64,000 nt of DNA from Leptotrichia hongkongensis (lineage in GTDB: Bacteria; Fusobacteriota; Fusobacteriia; Fusobacteriales; Leptotrichiaceae), in the NCBI RefSeq assembly GCF_041538065.1, contig NZ_JBGORW010000006.1, positions 105,697-169,696 on the forward strand, in the 5' to 3' direction. Every line of letters starts with the position of its first letter. Position 1 is the first letter of the stretch. Made by a program: the position numbers and the translations under genes. The notes under the pieces are model-generated. The model did not search any database and was not told the origin of the DNA. It worked only from the letters and a program-made list of their open reading frames with translations. Below are positions 35,701 through 45,500 of this stretch, in pieces.

Positions 35701-35780
35701 TACAGGAATTTTTCAATTAAGTATCTCAATAGTTCCAGTAAAATTAGTAAAAGAATTTTGATAGTTTCTTTTACTCTCAT
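35700..35780 (-). CDS. 26-residue hydrophobic peptide, putative type I toxin
   Basis: ATG 35780 to TAA 35700, with a near-perfect AGGAGGTGA ribosome-binding site seven bases upstream. The product is a single hydrophobic helix with charged ends (starts MRVKETIKILLL, ends RYLIEKFL), the size and character of membrane-acting type I toxins. A TATAAT box (35819-35814) predicts a leader of only about 27 bases, in which CUCC can pair with the GGAG of the ribosome-binding site. The transcript ends in the shared terminator, opposite a convergent small RNA. I do not recognise it as an Fst or other named homologue. Confidence 0.6.
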   Translation of the reverse strand: MRVKETIKILLLILLELLRYLIEKFL

Positions 35781-35899
35781 CTTTATTCACCTCCTAACAT
35801 TCGGAGTTAATATATTATAACATAAATTTTATTTAATTAAAATTATTTTTTAATAAATTCAGAAGAGAATTAAAAATAAAAATATAAAAAATTAATTTT

Positions 35900-36499
35900 T
35901 CATTTATTAATATAATTAAAATAAATAAATCCATCATCTGTAATACTCATTTTTGTAATGCTTCCGTTATCTATCTTAAATTTCCAGTATCCATCCAAAT
36001 TGCAGAATAGATAATAGCTAATTAAGGATTGGATAACTCCCGCATGAGCTACAATAAGTATTCTTTTGTTTTGATAATCTTTCTTTATTTTCTCAATTTT
36101 TTTTACAATTCGTTTTTGCAAATCAGAAAGGCTTTCTCCACCTTCTGCCTTAAAATGTTTCCAGTTATTTTTCATTTCATTGATATAATGTGGGAACTTT
36201 TTTTCTATCTCTTTGTAAGTTTTCCCTTCAAGTATCCCAAAATTCAGTTCTCTTAGGTTTTCAGAAAAATGCTTTTTTATATTTTTGTCAATTTCCAAAA
36301 GTTCTAAACTTTCTCTACATCGATTTAAGTCACTTGAAAATATTATATCTATTTTTTCACTCAGTTCTTCAAGTTTTTTTTTCGTATTTTTTAACTGATT
36401 TATTCCTGTTGTATTCAAGTTCGGATTTAGATGTCCGTAATATAAATGTTTTTTATTATGGTCAGTTTCACCGTGTCTTATAAATAATATTTCTGTCAT
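35900..36499 (-). CDS. cobC: histidine phosphatase, probable alpha-ribazole phosphatase CobC
   Basis: Removes the 5'-phosphate from alpha-ribazole-P in nucleotide-loop assembly of cobalamin. 199 residues of the RHG superfamily: FIRHGETDHN (His9), SSDLNRCRES, LRELNFGILEGKTYKE and IVAHAGVIQSL with the second catalytic His. The superfamily is broad, and the assignment rests on cobS lying 47 bases upstream on the same strand. Confidence 0.8.
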   Translation of the reverse strand: MTEILFIRHGETDHNKKHLYYGHLNPNLNTTGINQLKNTKKKLEELSEKIDIIFSSDLNRCRESLELLEIDKNIKKHFSENLRELNFGILEGKTYKEIEKKFPHYINEMKNNWKHFKAEGGESLSDLQKRIVKKIEKIKKDYQNKRILIVAHAGVIQSLISYYLFCNLDGYWKFKIDNGSITKMSITDDGFIYFNYINK

Positions 36500-36546
36500 T
36501 TTATTCTCCTCTTTGACTATCTTTATTTTTACTGTATTTTATTTAG

Positions 36547-37314
36547 TTATCGTAAAACAATCCCTAAAAATAGTACTAATATTGATGTTAATTCAAGAGA
36601 AGCTCCCATTGTATCGCCAGTTATCCCGCCAATCTTTTTTCGTACATTAAGCATAAATAGAATTATAAATAGAAGTGCGATAAATAAAGCAATACCGCCT
36701 TTTGTTCCAATTATAAGAAATACTAGAGCATTTGTCAAAATAAGTGAAAAAATCACTTCAAAAATACCATTTTCAGAAATTATGGCATTACTCATTCCAG
36801 ATTTTCTAGCATAGTCAGAAAGACCAGCATTTACCGATGTTGAAAGTCTTGCAATGATTGGAAAAATTATTAGATATTTTGGGTTTATTGTGATAATTTC
36901 AGAAATTATAGTAATTTTTGTAATAAAATATAAAATTAATATAACTGTTCCATTTGTACCGATTCTTGAATCTTTCATAATTTCCAGCATTTTTTCTTTC
37001 TTAGCATAGCTAAAAAGTCCATCAAAAGTATCAGCAAGTCCATCAATATGGATTATTCCAACAGCTAAAATTTCTATAATTATAATAAGTACAGCAATTA
37101 TCACTTTATTATAAAAAATATTTTTTAGATAGACTGTAATTAAAAAATTTGAAAAATATAAAATTAAGCCAATGATTAAGCCCACCAATGGAAAAAATTT
37201 AATTGACTTTCCTAATTTTTTCTCACTATACTCTACTTTTATTGGTATCGGAATACGTGTCATAAATTGAATTAAGATAATGAATTGTTCAAAAAAATTT
37301 TTTATGTATTTCAT
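36547..37314 (-). CDS. cobS: adenosylcobinamide-GDP ribazoletransferase (cobalamin synthase)
   Basis: Membrane enzyme joining adenosylcobinamide-GDP with alpha-ribazole. 255 residues with several hydrophobic helices. The family motif IIHIDGLADTFDGLFS...EIMKDSRIGTNG (about 85-125) and GGITGDTMGASLELTSI near the C-terminus are present. It is first in a two-gene operon with cobC, and divergent from sirC. I see no cobalamin riboswitch in the 180-base divergent gap. Confidence 0.93.
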   Translation of the reverse strand: MKYIKNFFEQFIILIQFMTRIPIPIKVEYSEKKLGKSIKFFPLVGLIIGLILYFSNFLITVYLKNIFYNKVIIAVLIIIIEILAVGIIHIDGLADTFDGLFSYAKKEKMLEIMKDSRIGTNGTVILILYFITKITIISEIITINPKYLIIFPIIARLSTSVNAGLSDYARKSGMSNAIISENGIFEVIFSLILTNALVFLIIGTKGGIALFIALLFIILFMLNVRKKIGGITGDTMGASLELTSILVLFLGIVLR

Positions 37315-37494
37315 AACAAAGCTCCCTGTATTTTATTTTTAGAAATTTTTCTATATTTTATCATTTTTGTAAAAAAAAATCACGTTATTTCTATATTTTT
37401 AGTGAAAAAAATATTATGTTATAAATCGCTTGTTTTTCTACTTATAATATGTTATCCTATTGTCATCAGAAAAAAGTGAAAGGAGCATTAAAAT

Positions 37495-37965
37495 ATGTGG
37501 TTTCCATTATTTATAAACTTGGAAAATAAAAAAGTTCTTGTTATTGGAGGTGGAAAAGTTGCACTAAAAAAAATCAAAAAAGTTTTAGAGTATGGAGCTG
37601 ATGTTACTGTTGTTACTGATAACATTAAAGAGCAAAGTATATTAGAACTAAAAAATTTAAAAATAGAAGATAACAAGAAAATCGAAAACAATAAAGATGA
37701 AATTGAAAAACTTGTAAAAGATTTCTTTCTAGTTATTTCAGCTACAGATGATGAACAGCTGAATGAAAATATAGCACAAGTTTGTGATTCTAAAGAAATA
37801 TTAATTAACAATGCATCTTCAAAAACTAAAATGAACGCAATGTTTGGAGGAATTGTAAAAAACAGCGAATTTCAAATTGCAATTTCTACGAGCGGTAAAA
37901 ACTGCAAACGTTCACGTGCTATGAAAAGTGAAATTCAAAAAGTTCTTGACAAAATAGAAAAATAA
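37495..37965 (+). CDS. sirC: precorrin-2 dehydrogenase (SirC/Met8, CysG N-terminal type)
   Basis: NAD-dependent conversion of precorrin-2 to sirohydrochlorin. 156 residues: Rossmann motif VLVIGGGKVALKKIKKVL (about 14-31), ATDDEQLN, NNASSKTKMNAMFGGIVK and the ISTSGKNCKRSRAMK helix. No methyltransferase domain is fused. GGAG precedes the ATG, and hemB starts 44 bases downstream. Confidence 0.9.
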   Translation: MWFPLFINLENKKVLVIGGGKVALKKIKKVLEYGADVTVVTDNIKEQSILELKNLKIEDNKKIENNKDEIEKLVKDFFLVISATDDEQLNENIAQVCDSKEILINNASSKTKMNAMFGGIVKNSEFQIAISTSGKNCKRSRAMKSEIQKVLDKIEK

Positions 37966-38009
37966 ATGTTCAAACTTTAAATAACGAAATGAAAAAAGGT
38001 GAAACAAAA

Positions 38010-38981
38010 ATGTTTAAAAGACATAGAAAATTACGAAAAAATGAAGTGATAAGAAATCTTGTAAAAGATGTTTATGTCTCAAAGGAAGATTTGATTTATC
38101 CAATTTTTATTGAAGAGGGAGAAAATATCAAGAACGAAATCCCTTCAATGCCAGGAATTTTTAGATACTCTATTGACAGGCTTTCCGAAGAACTGGATGA
38201 ACTGGTAAAATTGGGGATAAATTCGATTTTGCTTTTTGGAATTCCTAAAAAAAAGGATGCCTGTGCAACAGAAGCCTACAATGAAAATGGTATTATTCAG
38301 AATGCAGTTCGATTTATAAAGGAAAAATATGACAATTTTCTTGTAATCTGTGATATTTGCTGCTGTGAATATACAAGTCATGGCCATTGTGGTATTCTTG
38401 ATGAAAATGGTTATGTAAAAAATGATGAAACTTTAGAAGTTCTTGAAAAAATAGCACTCTCCTACGCAAAGGCTGGAGCAGATATTGTAGCACCTTCAGA
38501 CATGATGGATGGACGTGTGGAAAAAATTTCCAATGTTTTAGCTCAAAATAATTTTGAAAATATTCCAATAATGGCTTATTCAGTAAAATATTCATCAGCA
38601 TTTTATGGACCTTTTAGAGATGCAGCAGATTCAGCTCCTCAATTTGGAGATAGAAAGTCTTACCAAATGAATTTTCAATATTCAAAAGATGCGATAGACG
38701 AAGTTGCTGAAGATTTACGTCAAGGAGCGGATATTATAATTGTAAAGCCTGCAATGGCATATCTTGATGTTATAAAAAAGGTAAGTGATAAATTTGAAAT
38801 CCCAATCGTAGCTTACAGCGTTTCGGGAGAATATTCAATGGTAAAAGCTGCAGCTGTAAATGGATGGATTGATGAAATGAAAATTGTCATGGAACAGATG
38901 TATGCGATGAAAAGAGCTGGAGCAAACGCTATTATTACTTATTATGCAAAAGAAATTGCAAAATATTTAGAAAATAAATAA
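38010..38981 (+). CDS. hemB: delta-aminolevulinic acid dehydratase (porphobilinogen synthase)
   Basis: Condenses two ALA molecules to porphobilinogen. About 323 residues. Zinc-site cysteines occur in CDICCCEYTSHGHCG (about 112-126), and the Schiff-base lysines in MAYSVKYSSAFYGPFRDAA and IIVKPAMAYLD. I choose ATG 38010 (MFKRHRKLRKN), with AAAGGTG eight bases upstream; ATG 37989 has no site. It shares a run with sirC, feeding the same tetrapyrrole branch. Confidence 0.95.
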   Translation: MFKRHRKLRKNEVIRNLVKDVYVSKEDLIYPIFIEEGENIKNEIPSMPGIFRYSIDRLSEELDELVKLGINSILLFGIPKKKDACATEAYNENGIIQNAVRFIKEKYDNFLVICDICCCEYTSHGHCGILDENGYVKNDETLEVLEKIALSYAKAGADIVAPSDMMDGRVEKISNVLAQNNFENIPIMAYSVKYSSAFYGPFRDAADSAPQFGDRKSYQMNFQYSKDAIDEVAEDLRQGADIIIVKPAMAYLDVIKKVSDKFEIPIVAYSVSGEYSMVKAAAVNGWIDEMKIVMEQMYAMKRAGANAIITYYAKEIAKYLENK

Positions 38982-39003
38982 AAAAACAAGAAAGAGAAAA
39001 AAT

Positions 39004-40356
39004 ATGAAAATAGTTATAGCAGGAGCTGGTGTCGTTGGTGAATCGCTTTGCAGCGAACTTTCAGCTGAAGGTAACGATGTCATTTTAATTGAGAAAGAAG
39101 AAAAAGTATTAAATAAGCTTGTAGAAACTTACGATATAACTGGGCTTGTAGGAAACGGAGAGTCTTACGAGACTTTACTTGAAGCTGGTGCAGACAGTGC
39201 GGATATTTTTATTGCTGCAACAGAATCAGATGAACTAAATATAATCTCTTCAATAATAGCAAAAAAAATTGGTTCAAAATTTACTATAGCAAGAGTAAGA
39301 AATCCTGAATACAGTTCAAATATGCAATTTGTAAGGGAAGGACTTGGAATTTCCCTTATGATAAATCCTGAAATGGAAACTGCCAAAAGTATTGCAAATA
39401 AACTGATGTTCCCAGTTGCCTTAAGTGTAGAAAACTTTTTTGGACAAAAAGCCAGCTTTATTTCAATAAAAGTTGAAAAAAATAGTTTTCTGAATGGGAC
39501 ACAGTTAAAAAACCTTGAATTTAGTACAAAAGACAAGGTTATCATCTGCACTGTCAGAAGAGATGAAAATGTCTTTATTCCAACTGGAGATTTTACTATC
39601 CTGGAAGGAGATATTGTCTATGTTGCAGGTTCTATGGAAGCAGTTCATAAATTTTATGATAGAATTGAACAAAGCAACTTAAAAATCGGATCTACACTGC
39701 TTATCGGCGGTGGTACAATTTCTCATTATTTAATTGGAAAACTTATTGAAAACAAAAACAAGGTAAAAGTCATAGAAAATGATAGGACACGTGCAGAAAA
39801 ACTGAGTGAAGCTTATCCAAAAGCAATTGTAATAAAAGGAGATGAAGCCGATCAGGAATTCTTAGTACAGGAAGGAATAAATAACTATGATGCAACTGTA
39901 ATTCTTACAGATAGTGATGAAGAAAATGTTGTTATTTCAATGTTTGTAAACTCCATAACAAATTCTAAGTTAATTACAAAAATGAATAGGACATTGCTAC
40001 TTCCTATACTTGAAAACAATACTAGAACATCAACAGTTGTGCCCAAAAAAGTTATTTCTGACATGATAATAAGAGTTGTAAGATCAAAAACAGATATGCG
40101 AGGATCCACAATGAGTTTTTTATACAGGCTGGAAAACCAGGTGGAATTTATTACTTTCGAAATCAATGAAAATAGTGCTGCTGTTAATGTTCCGCTAAAA
40201 GATTTAAAATTAAAAAAAGGAATATTGATTGTAAGTATATTACGGGACAATAAAATGATTTTTCCGGGAGGAAATGATGCTATCAAAAACAATGACAGCG
40301 TAATGATTGTAGCAATAGCATCTTCTATCGAAGATTTTGACGATATTTTAGAATAA
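39004..40356 (+). CDS. trkA: Trk potassium-uptake regulatory subunit TrkA
   Basis: Peripheral NAD-binding gate regulator of TrkH. 450 residues with two tandem RCK units: the first begins MKIVIAGAGVVGESLCSEL (GxGxxG loop, residues 7-12), the second near 235 (STLLIGGGTISHYLIGKL). Each is followed by an RCK_C domain (about 150-225 and 370-450). It is 22 bases after hemB and 91 before trkH. Confidence 0.94.
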   Translation: MKIVIAGAGVVGESLCSELSAEGNDVILIEKEEKVLNKLVETYDITGLVGNGESYETLLEAGADSADIFIAATESDELNIISSIIAKKIGSKFTIARVRNPEYSSNMQFVREGLGISLMINPEMETAKSIANKLMFPVALSVENFFGQKASFISIKVEKNSFLNGTQLKNLEFSTKDKVIICTVRRDENVFIPTGDFTILEGDIVYVAGSMEAVHKFYDRIEQSNLKIGSTLLIGGGTISHYLIGKLIENKNKVKVIENDRTRAEKLSEAYPKAIVIKGDEADQEFLVQEGINNYDATVILTDSDEENVVISMFVNSITNSKLITKMNRTLLLPILENNTRTSTVVPKKVISDMIIRVVRSKTDMRGSTMSFLYRLENQVEFITFEINENSAAVNVPLKDLKLKKGILIVSILRDNKMIFPGGNDAIKNNDSVMIVAIASSIEDFDDILE

Positions 40357-40447
40357 AACTGTAAAATTTAAATATATTCGTATCTAAAATTTAAGTCCAA
40401 ATTCACTTAAATAAAAAAAATCGAGTATATTAATTTAAGGAGTAAAA

Positions 40448-41893
40448 ATGAATAAAAGAATGATAGGTTTTATAACTGGAAAAATACTTATACTTGAAGC
40501 TGGATTAATGGTATTGCCTTTAATCATAAGTTTTTTATACAATGAAAATGCAAAATATAAAATTGCTTATGGCTCTGTAATACTTCTTCTTCTAGCAATA
40601 GGTTTTCTTCTCTCTATGAAGCTTCCTGAAGATGAACGGATTCAAGGTAGGGAAGGCTACATAATAGTTTCTTTGTCTTGGATTTTGATGTCTGTTTTTG
40701 GTGCATTGCCATTTGTATTCACAAAGGAAATCCCTTCTTTTATAGATGCGTTTTTTGAAATTGTAAGCGGTTTTACAACAACTGGATCTAGCATAATACC
40801 AGATCTTAGCAAAATTAGCCATTCTAATTTATTTTGGCGAAGTTTTACCCATTTTGTCGGCGGAATGGGAGTTCTAGTTCTAGCACTTGCAATTTTTCCA
40901 AGTTCTGCAACATCAGTTCATGTAATGAAAGCTGAAGTTCCTGGTCCAACATTTGGAAAATTAGTTTCAAAACTATCAACAACAGCCAGAATGCTTTATA
41001 AAATTTATATTGTTATGACAATCGTCCTTATAATTTTATTAATGTTTGGCGGACTTAATCTATTTGAGTCTTCTCTTCTTGCATTTGGTACCGCAGGAAC
41101 AGGTGGTTTTGGGGTAAGAAACGGAAGTATTTTACCGTACAATAACCCTTATGTTGAAATAATACTTGGAATTGGAATGATAGTCTTTGGAGTAAACTTT
41201 AATATTTATTATTTTGTTTTAATCGGAAAAATAAAAGACATCTTTAAAAATGAAGAATTAAAATATTATTTACTAATAGTTTTTGGAGCAATTACGCTAA
41301 TAGTTTTCAATATATATCAGACATACGGCTCCATATGGAACTGTATAAGAGATGTATTTTTCTCAGTTTCCTCAGTCATTACAACAACTGGATATTCTAC
41401 AGCTGATTTTGGAAAATGGCCATTATTTTCACAAGTTATCTTGCTTATCCTAATGTTTTTTGGAGCATGTGCAGGCTCTACAGCTGGAGGGCTGAAAATA
41501 TCAAGAGTTGTATTAATGGTAAAAATCTATTTTGCTGAAATTGTCCAAATGATAAGTCCAAATCGTGTAGTTACAGTAAAATATGATGATAAGCCAGTAA
41601 ATTCAGCTATGCAAAAAAGTATTGCAGTATATTTTTTAGTCTATTCACTAGTTTTTGGAGGAATTCTTCTAATGATTTCCTACTCAACAGATGACTTTAT
41701 GACTGCTTTTAGTGCTGTTGCCGCCACATTTAATAATATCGGCCCTGGATTAGGAAAAGTAGGCCCTGCATTCAGTTTTGCTGAATTAAACAATTTCTCA
41801 AAAGTAATTCTTAGTTTTGGAATGCTTGCAGGAAGGCTGGAAATTTTTCCAATGTTAATATTATTTTCTCCAACAACATGGAAATTAAAATAA
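40448..41893 (+). CDS. trkH: Trk potassium transporter membrane subunit TrkH
   Basis: 481 residues with about ten transmembrane helices and selectivity-filter-like loops FTTTGSSI, GTAGTGGFG, TTTGYSTADF and NIGPGLGKVGP, one per pore repeat. The C-terminus MLAGRLEIFPMLILF is characteristic. With TrkA it forms a complete K+ uptake system. Terminator follows at 41932-41975. Confidence 0.94.
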   Translation: MNKRMIGFITGKILILEAGLMVLPLIISFLYNENAKYKIAYGSVILLLLAIGFLLSMKLPEDERIQGREGYIIVSLSWILMSVFGALPFVFTKEIPSFIDAFFEIVSGFTTTGSSIIPDLSKISHSNLFWRSFTHFVGGMGVLVLALAIFPSSATSVHVMKAEVPGPTFGKLVSKLSTTARMLYKIYIVMTIVLIILLMFGGLNLFESSLLAFGTAGTGGFGVRNGSILPYNNPYVEIILGIGMIVFGVNFNIYYFVLIGKIKDIFKNEELKYYLLIVFGAITLIVFNIYQTYGSIWNCIRDVFFSVSSVITTTGYSTADFGKWPLFSQVILLILMFFGACAGSTAGGLKISRVVLMVKIYFAEIVQMISPNRVVTVKYDDKPVNSAMQKSIAVYFLVYSLVFGGILLMISYSTDDFMTAFSAVAATFNNIGPGLGKVGPAFSFAELNNFSKVILSFGMLAGRLEIFPMLILFSPTTWKLK

Positions 41894-41931
41894 AAAAAGA
41901 AAGCTAGATGATTTTTAAAATAATGTTTTTA

Positions 41932-41975
41932 AAGAGACTGTCTCACAAGAATATTTTGTGAAACGGTCTTCTTTT
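41932..41975 (+). terminator. terminator of trkH
   Basis: AGACTG (41935-41940) pairs with CGGTCT near 41964-41969, and CACAA with TTGTG inside. T-run follows. Confidence 0.75.
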
Positions 41976-41979
41976 AATT

Positions 41980-42084
41980 TATACTCGAACCTATTTAAAA
42001 TTGAACTGATAGAAATTATATAATTTAGGGTTTGAGTAAAATAGTCATAATTTTTGAGTTTTATTTTAAACTAATTTTACTATA
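41980..42084 (+). repeat. MITE-like repeat family 1, copy c
   Basis: 105 bases from TATACTCGAACC to TTTTACTATA with the shared core TAGGGTTTGAGTAAAATAG. It starts five bases after the trkH terminator. Confidence 0.85.
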
Positions 42085-42088
42085 ATAC

Positions 42089-42297
42089 TATACTCAATTT
42101 AAATAACAAATCTATTATAAATTTTTTAATAAAGGATATAAACCTAATATTTTCAAATAATTAAAATATAATTTTTATTTTTTAAATACAGTCTTTAGTT
42201 AGTGTATCAAGTTTTTTGTAAGTACAGAAAAATTTTATAGACTAACCATAGATTATTATGTATTAATTTTGCTACAATTTTAGTTATTAGAATAAAT
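42089..42297. repeat. interspersed repeat family 2, copy 3 (inverted, with 51-base insertion)
   Basis: The reverse complement of 42089-42188 matches 14810-14915, and that of 42240-42297 matches 14750-14808. The intervening 42189-42239 is absent from the other copy. No ORF is supported between 41976 and the promoter at 42358. Confidence 0.6.
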
Positions 42298-42357
42298 ATT
42301 TACAATAAAATAAGAATTTACACTAATAGTCTATTCTAGCAAAAAAGAAAAAAAATA

Positions 42358-42386
42358 TTGACATTTCTTTGTGAAATAAGTAAAAT
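42358..42386 (+). promoter_or_regulatory. promoter of the giant autotransporter
   Basis: TTGACA (42358-42363), 17 bases, TAAAAT (42381-42386), followed by GTTATG. Leader to ATG 42534 is about 140 bases. Confidence 0.75.
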
Positions 42387-42533
42387 GTTATGGTATAAAA
42401 AATTAAACTCAAAGGAATTTGACAATTTTATAAATTTAATTTTTAAATAATTAATAACATTACTAATTATTTAAGTGATAGTTTAAACAAATTTGAGTAT
42501 AAAACAAAAAAATTTTTATAAAGGAGTATTTTA

Positions 42534-45500
42534 ATGACAAACAATCTTAGGCAATTGGGAAAAGATTTACGTGCATTTGCAAAAAGATGCAAAAATGTGC
42601 ATTATAATTATAATTTATTAATTACATTTTTATTAACAGGAACAATTATTTCAACAAAAAATCTATTTTCCGCAACTAAAGATCCTAGCATTGAGAGTCA
42701 AAAGCAATCGATTTCGACATCAATTAAGGATATACACCAAAATTTTAAAAGATTAAGAACTGAAAATAATAAATTGATGAAAAATTCAAATCTAGAATTA
42801 ATTCAGTTAATGGAACAAGGGGACCATGTGACAAAATCACCATGGAGCAGCTGGCAATATGGAATAAACTACTATTACAATGACTGGCATGGAACTTATA
42901 AAGGAAAAGGAAATAAAATTTATGAAAACGAAGTTTATCTTAGACAAAAAAACTTATCTGATAGACTTTCTAGATATTTAACAGATAATAAAAGTCAAAA
43001 TTCGTATAATATGACAAATTTGAATATTGTGCCTGAATATCCGGTAACAGTAAGTATAAGTGCAGGGATAAGACCAAAATCAGTAAACAAAACTGAAACT
43101 AATTTCGTGCCTCAAGCACCTAGTGGAGCATTACCACCGTTTGAACCAAGAATGGTAAGCACTCCATCAAAGCCAGGTTCACCAAATCCTACAGCACCTA
43201 CGTTTTTTAATCCTCCAAGTCTTGTGTTTAAAGGAAAGGGATTTTCACAAAGACCTATTATAGGAAACAGAACTACTGGAAGTGCAAGCGGATTTAATGC
43301 AACAACTGATGGAGGAGCAATTAATGGACAAGTCAGTCCAAGATACAGCAATGCAGTTGTAATGCAGAATTATGATACCTATAATACAACAGGAACTACT
43401 ACAATTAATATGGGAAGCACAACTACATGGACAGGAGATATTACAGCTCATGCAAAACCTATTGTAGCAAGAACAGTTGCTCCTGGATCAACAGAATCTG
43501 TTGTCATAAACGGAGTTACTAAAAATATTCCTGCAGATCCATTTTTAGTTTATTCATCTCCAACAACAGAAGTAAACCATACATTAACTGCTGGGCAAGT
43601 CGTTTCAGGAAACATATGGGATACAGAAGGTCAAAAATGGGATACAGTAAACGCATTTATAAGTGATTCTAGAGATCATGATACTAAAATAAACGGAAAC
43701 TATAAAGTTATTGATCTTGGAAATGGAGAAGCAACAAAAATATTTTTCAGTTACAATCCTTCCGGTGTAGGAGGAAAACAATATGGAATAGAAGATCCAA
43801 ATCACCCTGGTACCTGGTTATGGGGATGGAGTGACGGATCTGGAGGTGCTGTAAACCGTACCGCAGAATTTAAGGGAACTCTTGATTTAAATGGAATATC
43901 TGCTACTAATAATACAAATGTATTAGTTGGACTTGAGCATCAGTTATGGGCAAAAAATCCAAATTCAACATTTAGTGACGATCAAAACGAATGGAATAAT
44001 TCAAATTCTAACACAACATTATTAAATTCAGGAACAATTAACCTTTCTAGCGGAAACAATATGGTAGGGATAATGATAGATGTTGAATATTCTAATGATC
44101 CTGATCATATTCAAAATAAAACTATTAACACAGATAGCAGCGGGAACGGAAAAATTGTTTTAGGAGCAAACAGCAGCAATAGTGTCGGAATTGATTTTGG
44201 AAGTTACCAGGTTGGATTACTGCAAACTGATGTGTCATTAGGAAATATAGAAATAAATGGTAAAAATAACTATGGATTTAGAATGTCAAATATTTTTGAT
44301 GGAACAAACAATGTTTATGGCAGTGGATTAACTGTTGATGGTAACAAATATTACGACAGCGTAACTGTTAATGGTTCAAATAGTACTATTACAGTGGGCG
44401 GAACTGAAAACGTAGGTATTTCAATTGCAAAAAATTTATCTGCTTCTAAAAATACAAACCCTATTAATAATATATCGGCATTAAATCTTTTATTAACTGG
44501 AAATAAGGTTGTAGGATTTTTAAGAAACTCAAATTATTCAGGTAATAATAATGGAGATATGATTTTAAATGATACAAGTGTAAACAGTCTAAACTTCGGA
44601 GACGGAGCAAAAGAAAGTACACTTGTACGTAGTGATAAATATGGAATTATTCTTAATAAAACTATAAATTCTACTAAAGGGTCAACTGGAAACAGCTTTG
44701 CACAATCAAGCAATGGAGGATATGTAACAAATCAAGGAACTTTATCAAGCAGCCTTGATAAATTTACAGGAATGGTATCTTCAGGAAGTAATGGAACAAA
44801 TAAATCTAAAGTTTCTAATACTGGAACTATAACACTTACAAGTAATTCTGATGATCTTGTAGGATTAGCAGCATTAAACAATGCAGATGTTGCCAATACA
44901 GGAACGTTAAAAATTTTGGGAACTGGTAAGAATAAAGCTGGAATATATAACAACGGTACAGGAACTGCAACTATTGGACAAGGAAGCGATATAGAAATTA
45001 CAGGAGAATCTTCTTCTGCTGTTTATAATAACTCAGGAACTGTTAATATCAGTGGAACTAATTCAATTACTGCAAATAACGGTTCTGTTGGAATATTTTC
45101 ATCAGGAGGGACTGTTACTTCGACTTCTGGTAACAATTTAAACATAACTGTGAATGATACTGTTAAAAAAGGATTGGCTGTTTATGCCGAAAATGGTGCA
45201 AATGTAAATCTTTCCAGTGCTAAGATTAATGTTCAGAATGGTGCAGCTGGAGTGACAGCTGAAGGTGCTGGTACAAGTTTAAATTTACAAGGTGCAACTT
45301 TAACATATAATGGTGATGGTTACGCAATTTATGCAAATAATGGCGGAAATATTGATTTATCTAACAATGCTGCTATAAATTTATATGGAAAAGCTACAGG
45401 ATTTGAAAAAAATACCTCAACTGTAAATTTAACAGGTTCAACTATACATATTTATTCTGATGATGTTACAGTTGTTAATGTAAAAGATGGTGGAACTTTA

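Noticed and set aside
42189..42239. Insertion in repeat family 2 as an IS256-type end
   Set aside because: Some resemblance in the TCAAGTTTTTTGT stretch, but too short to assign and no transposase nearby.
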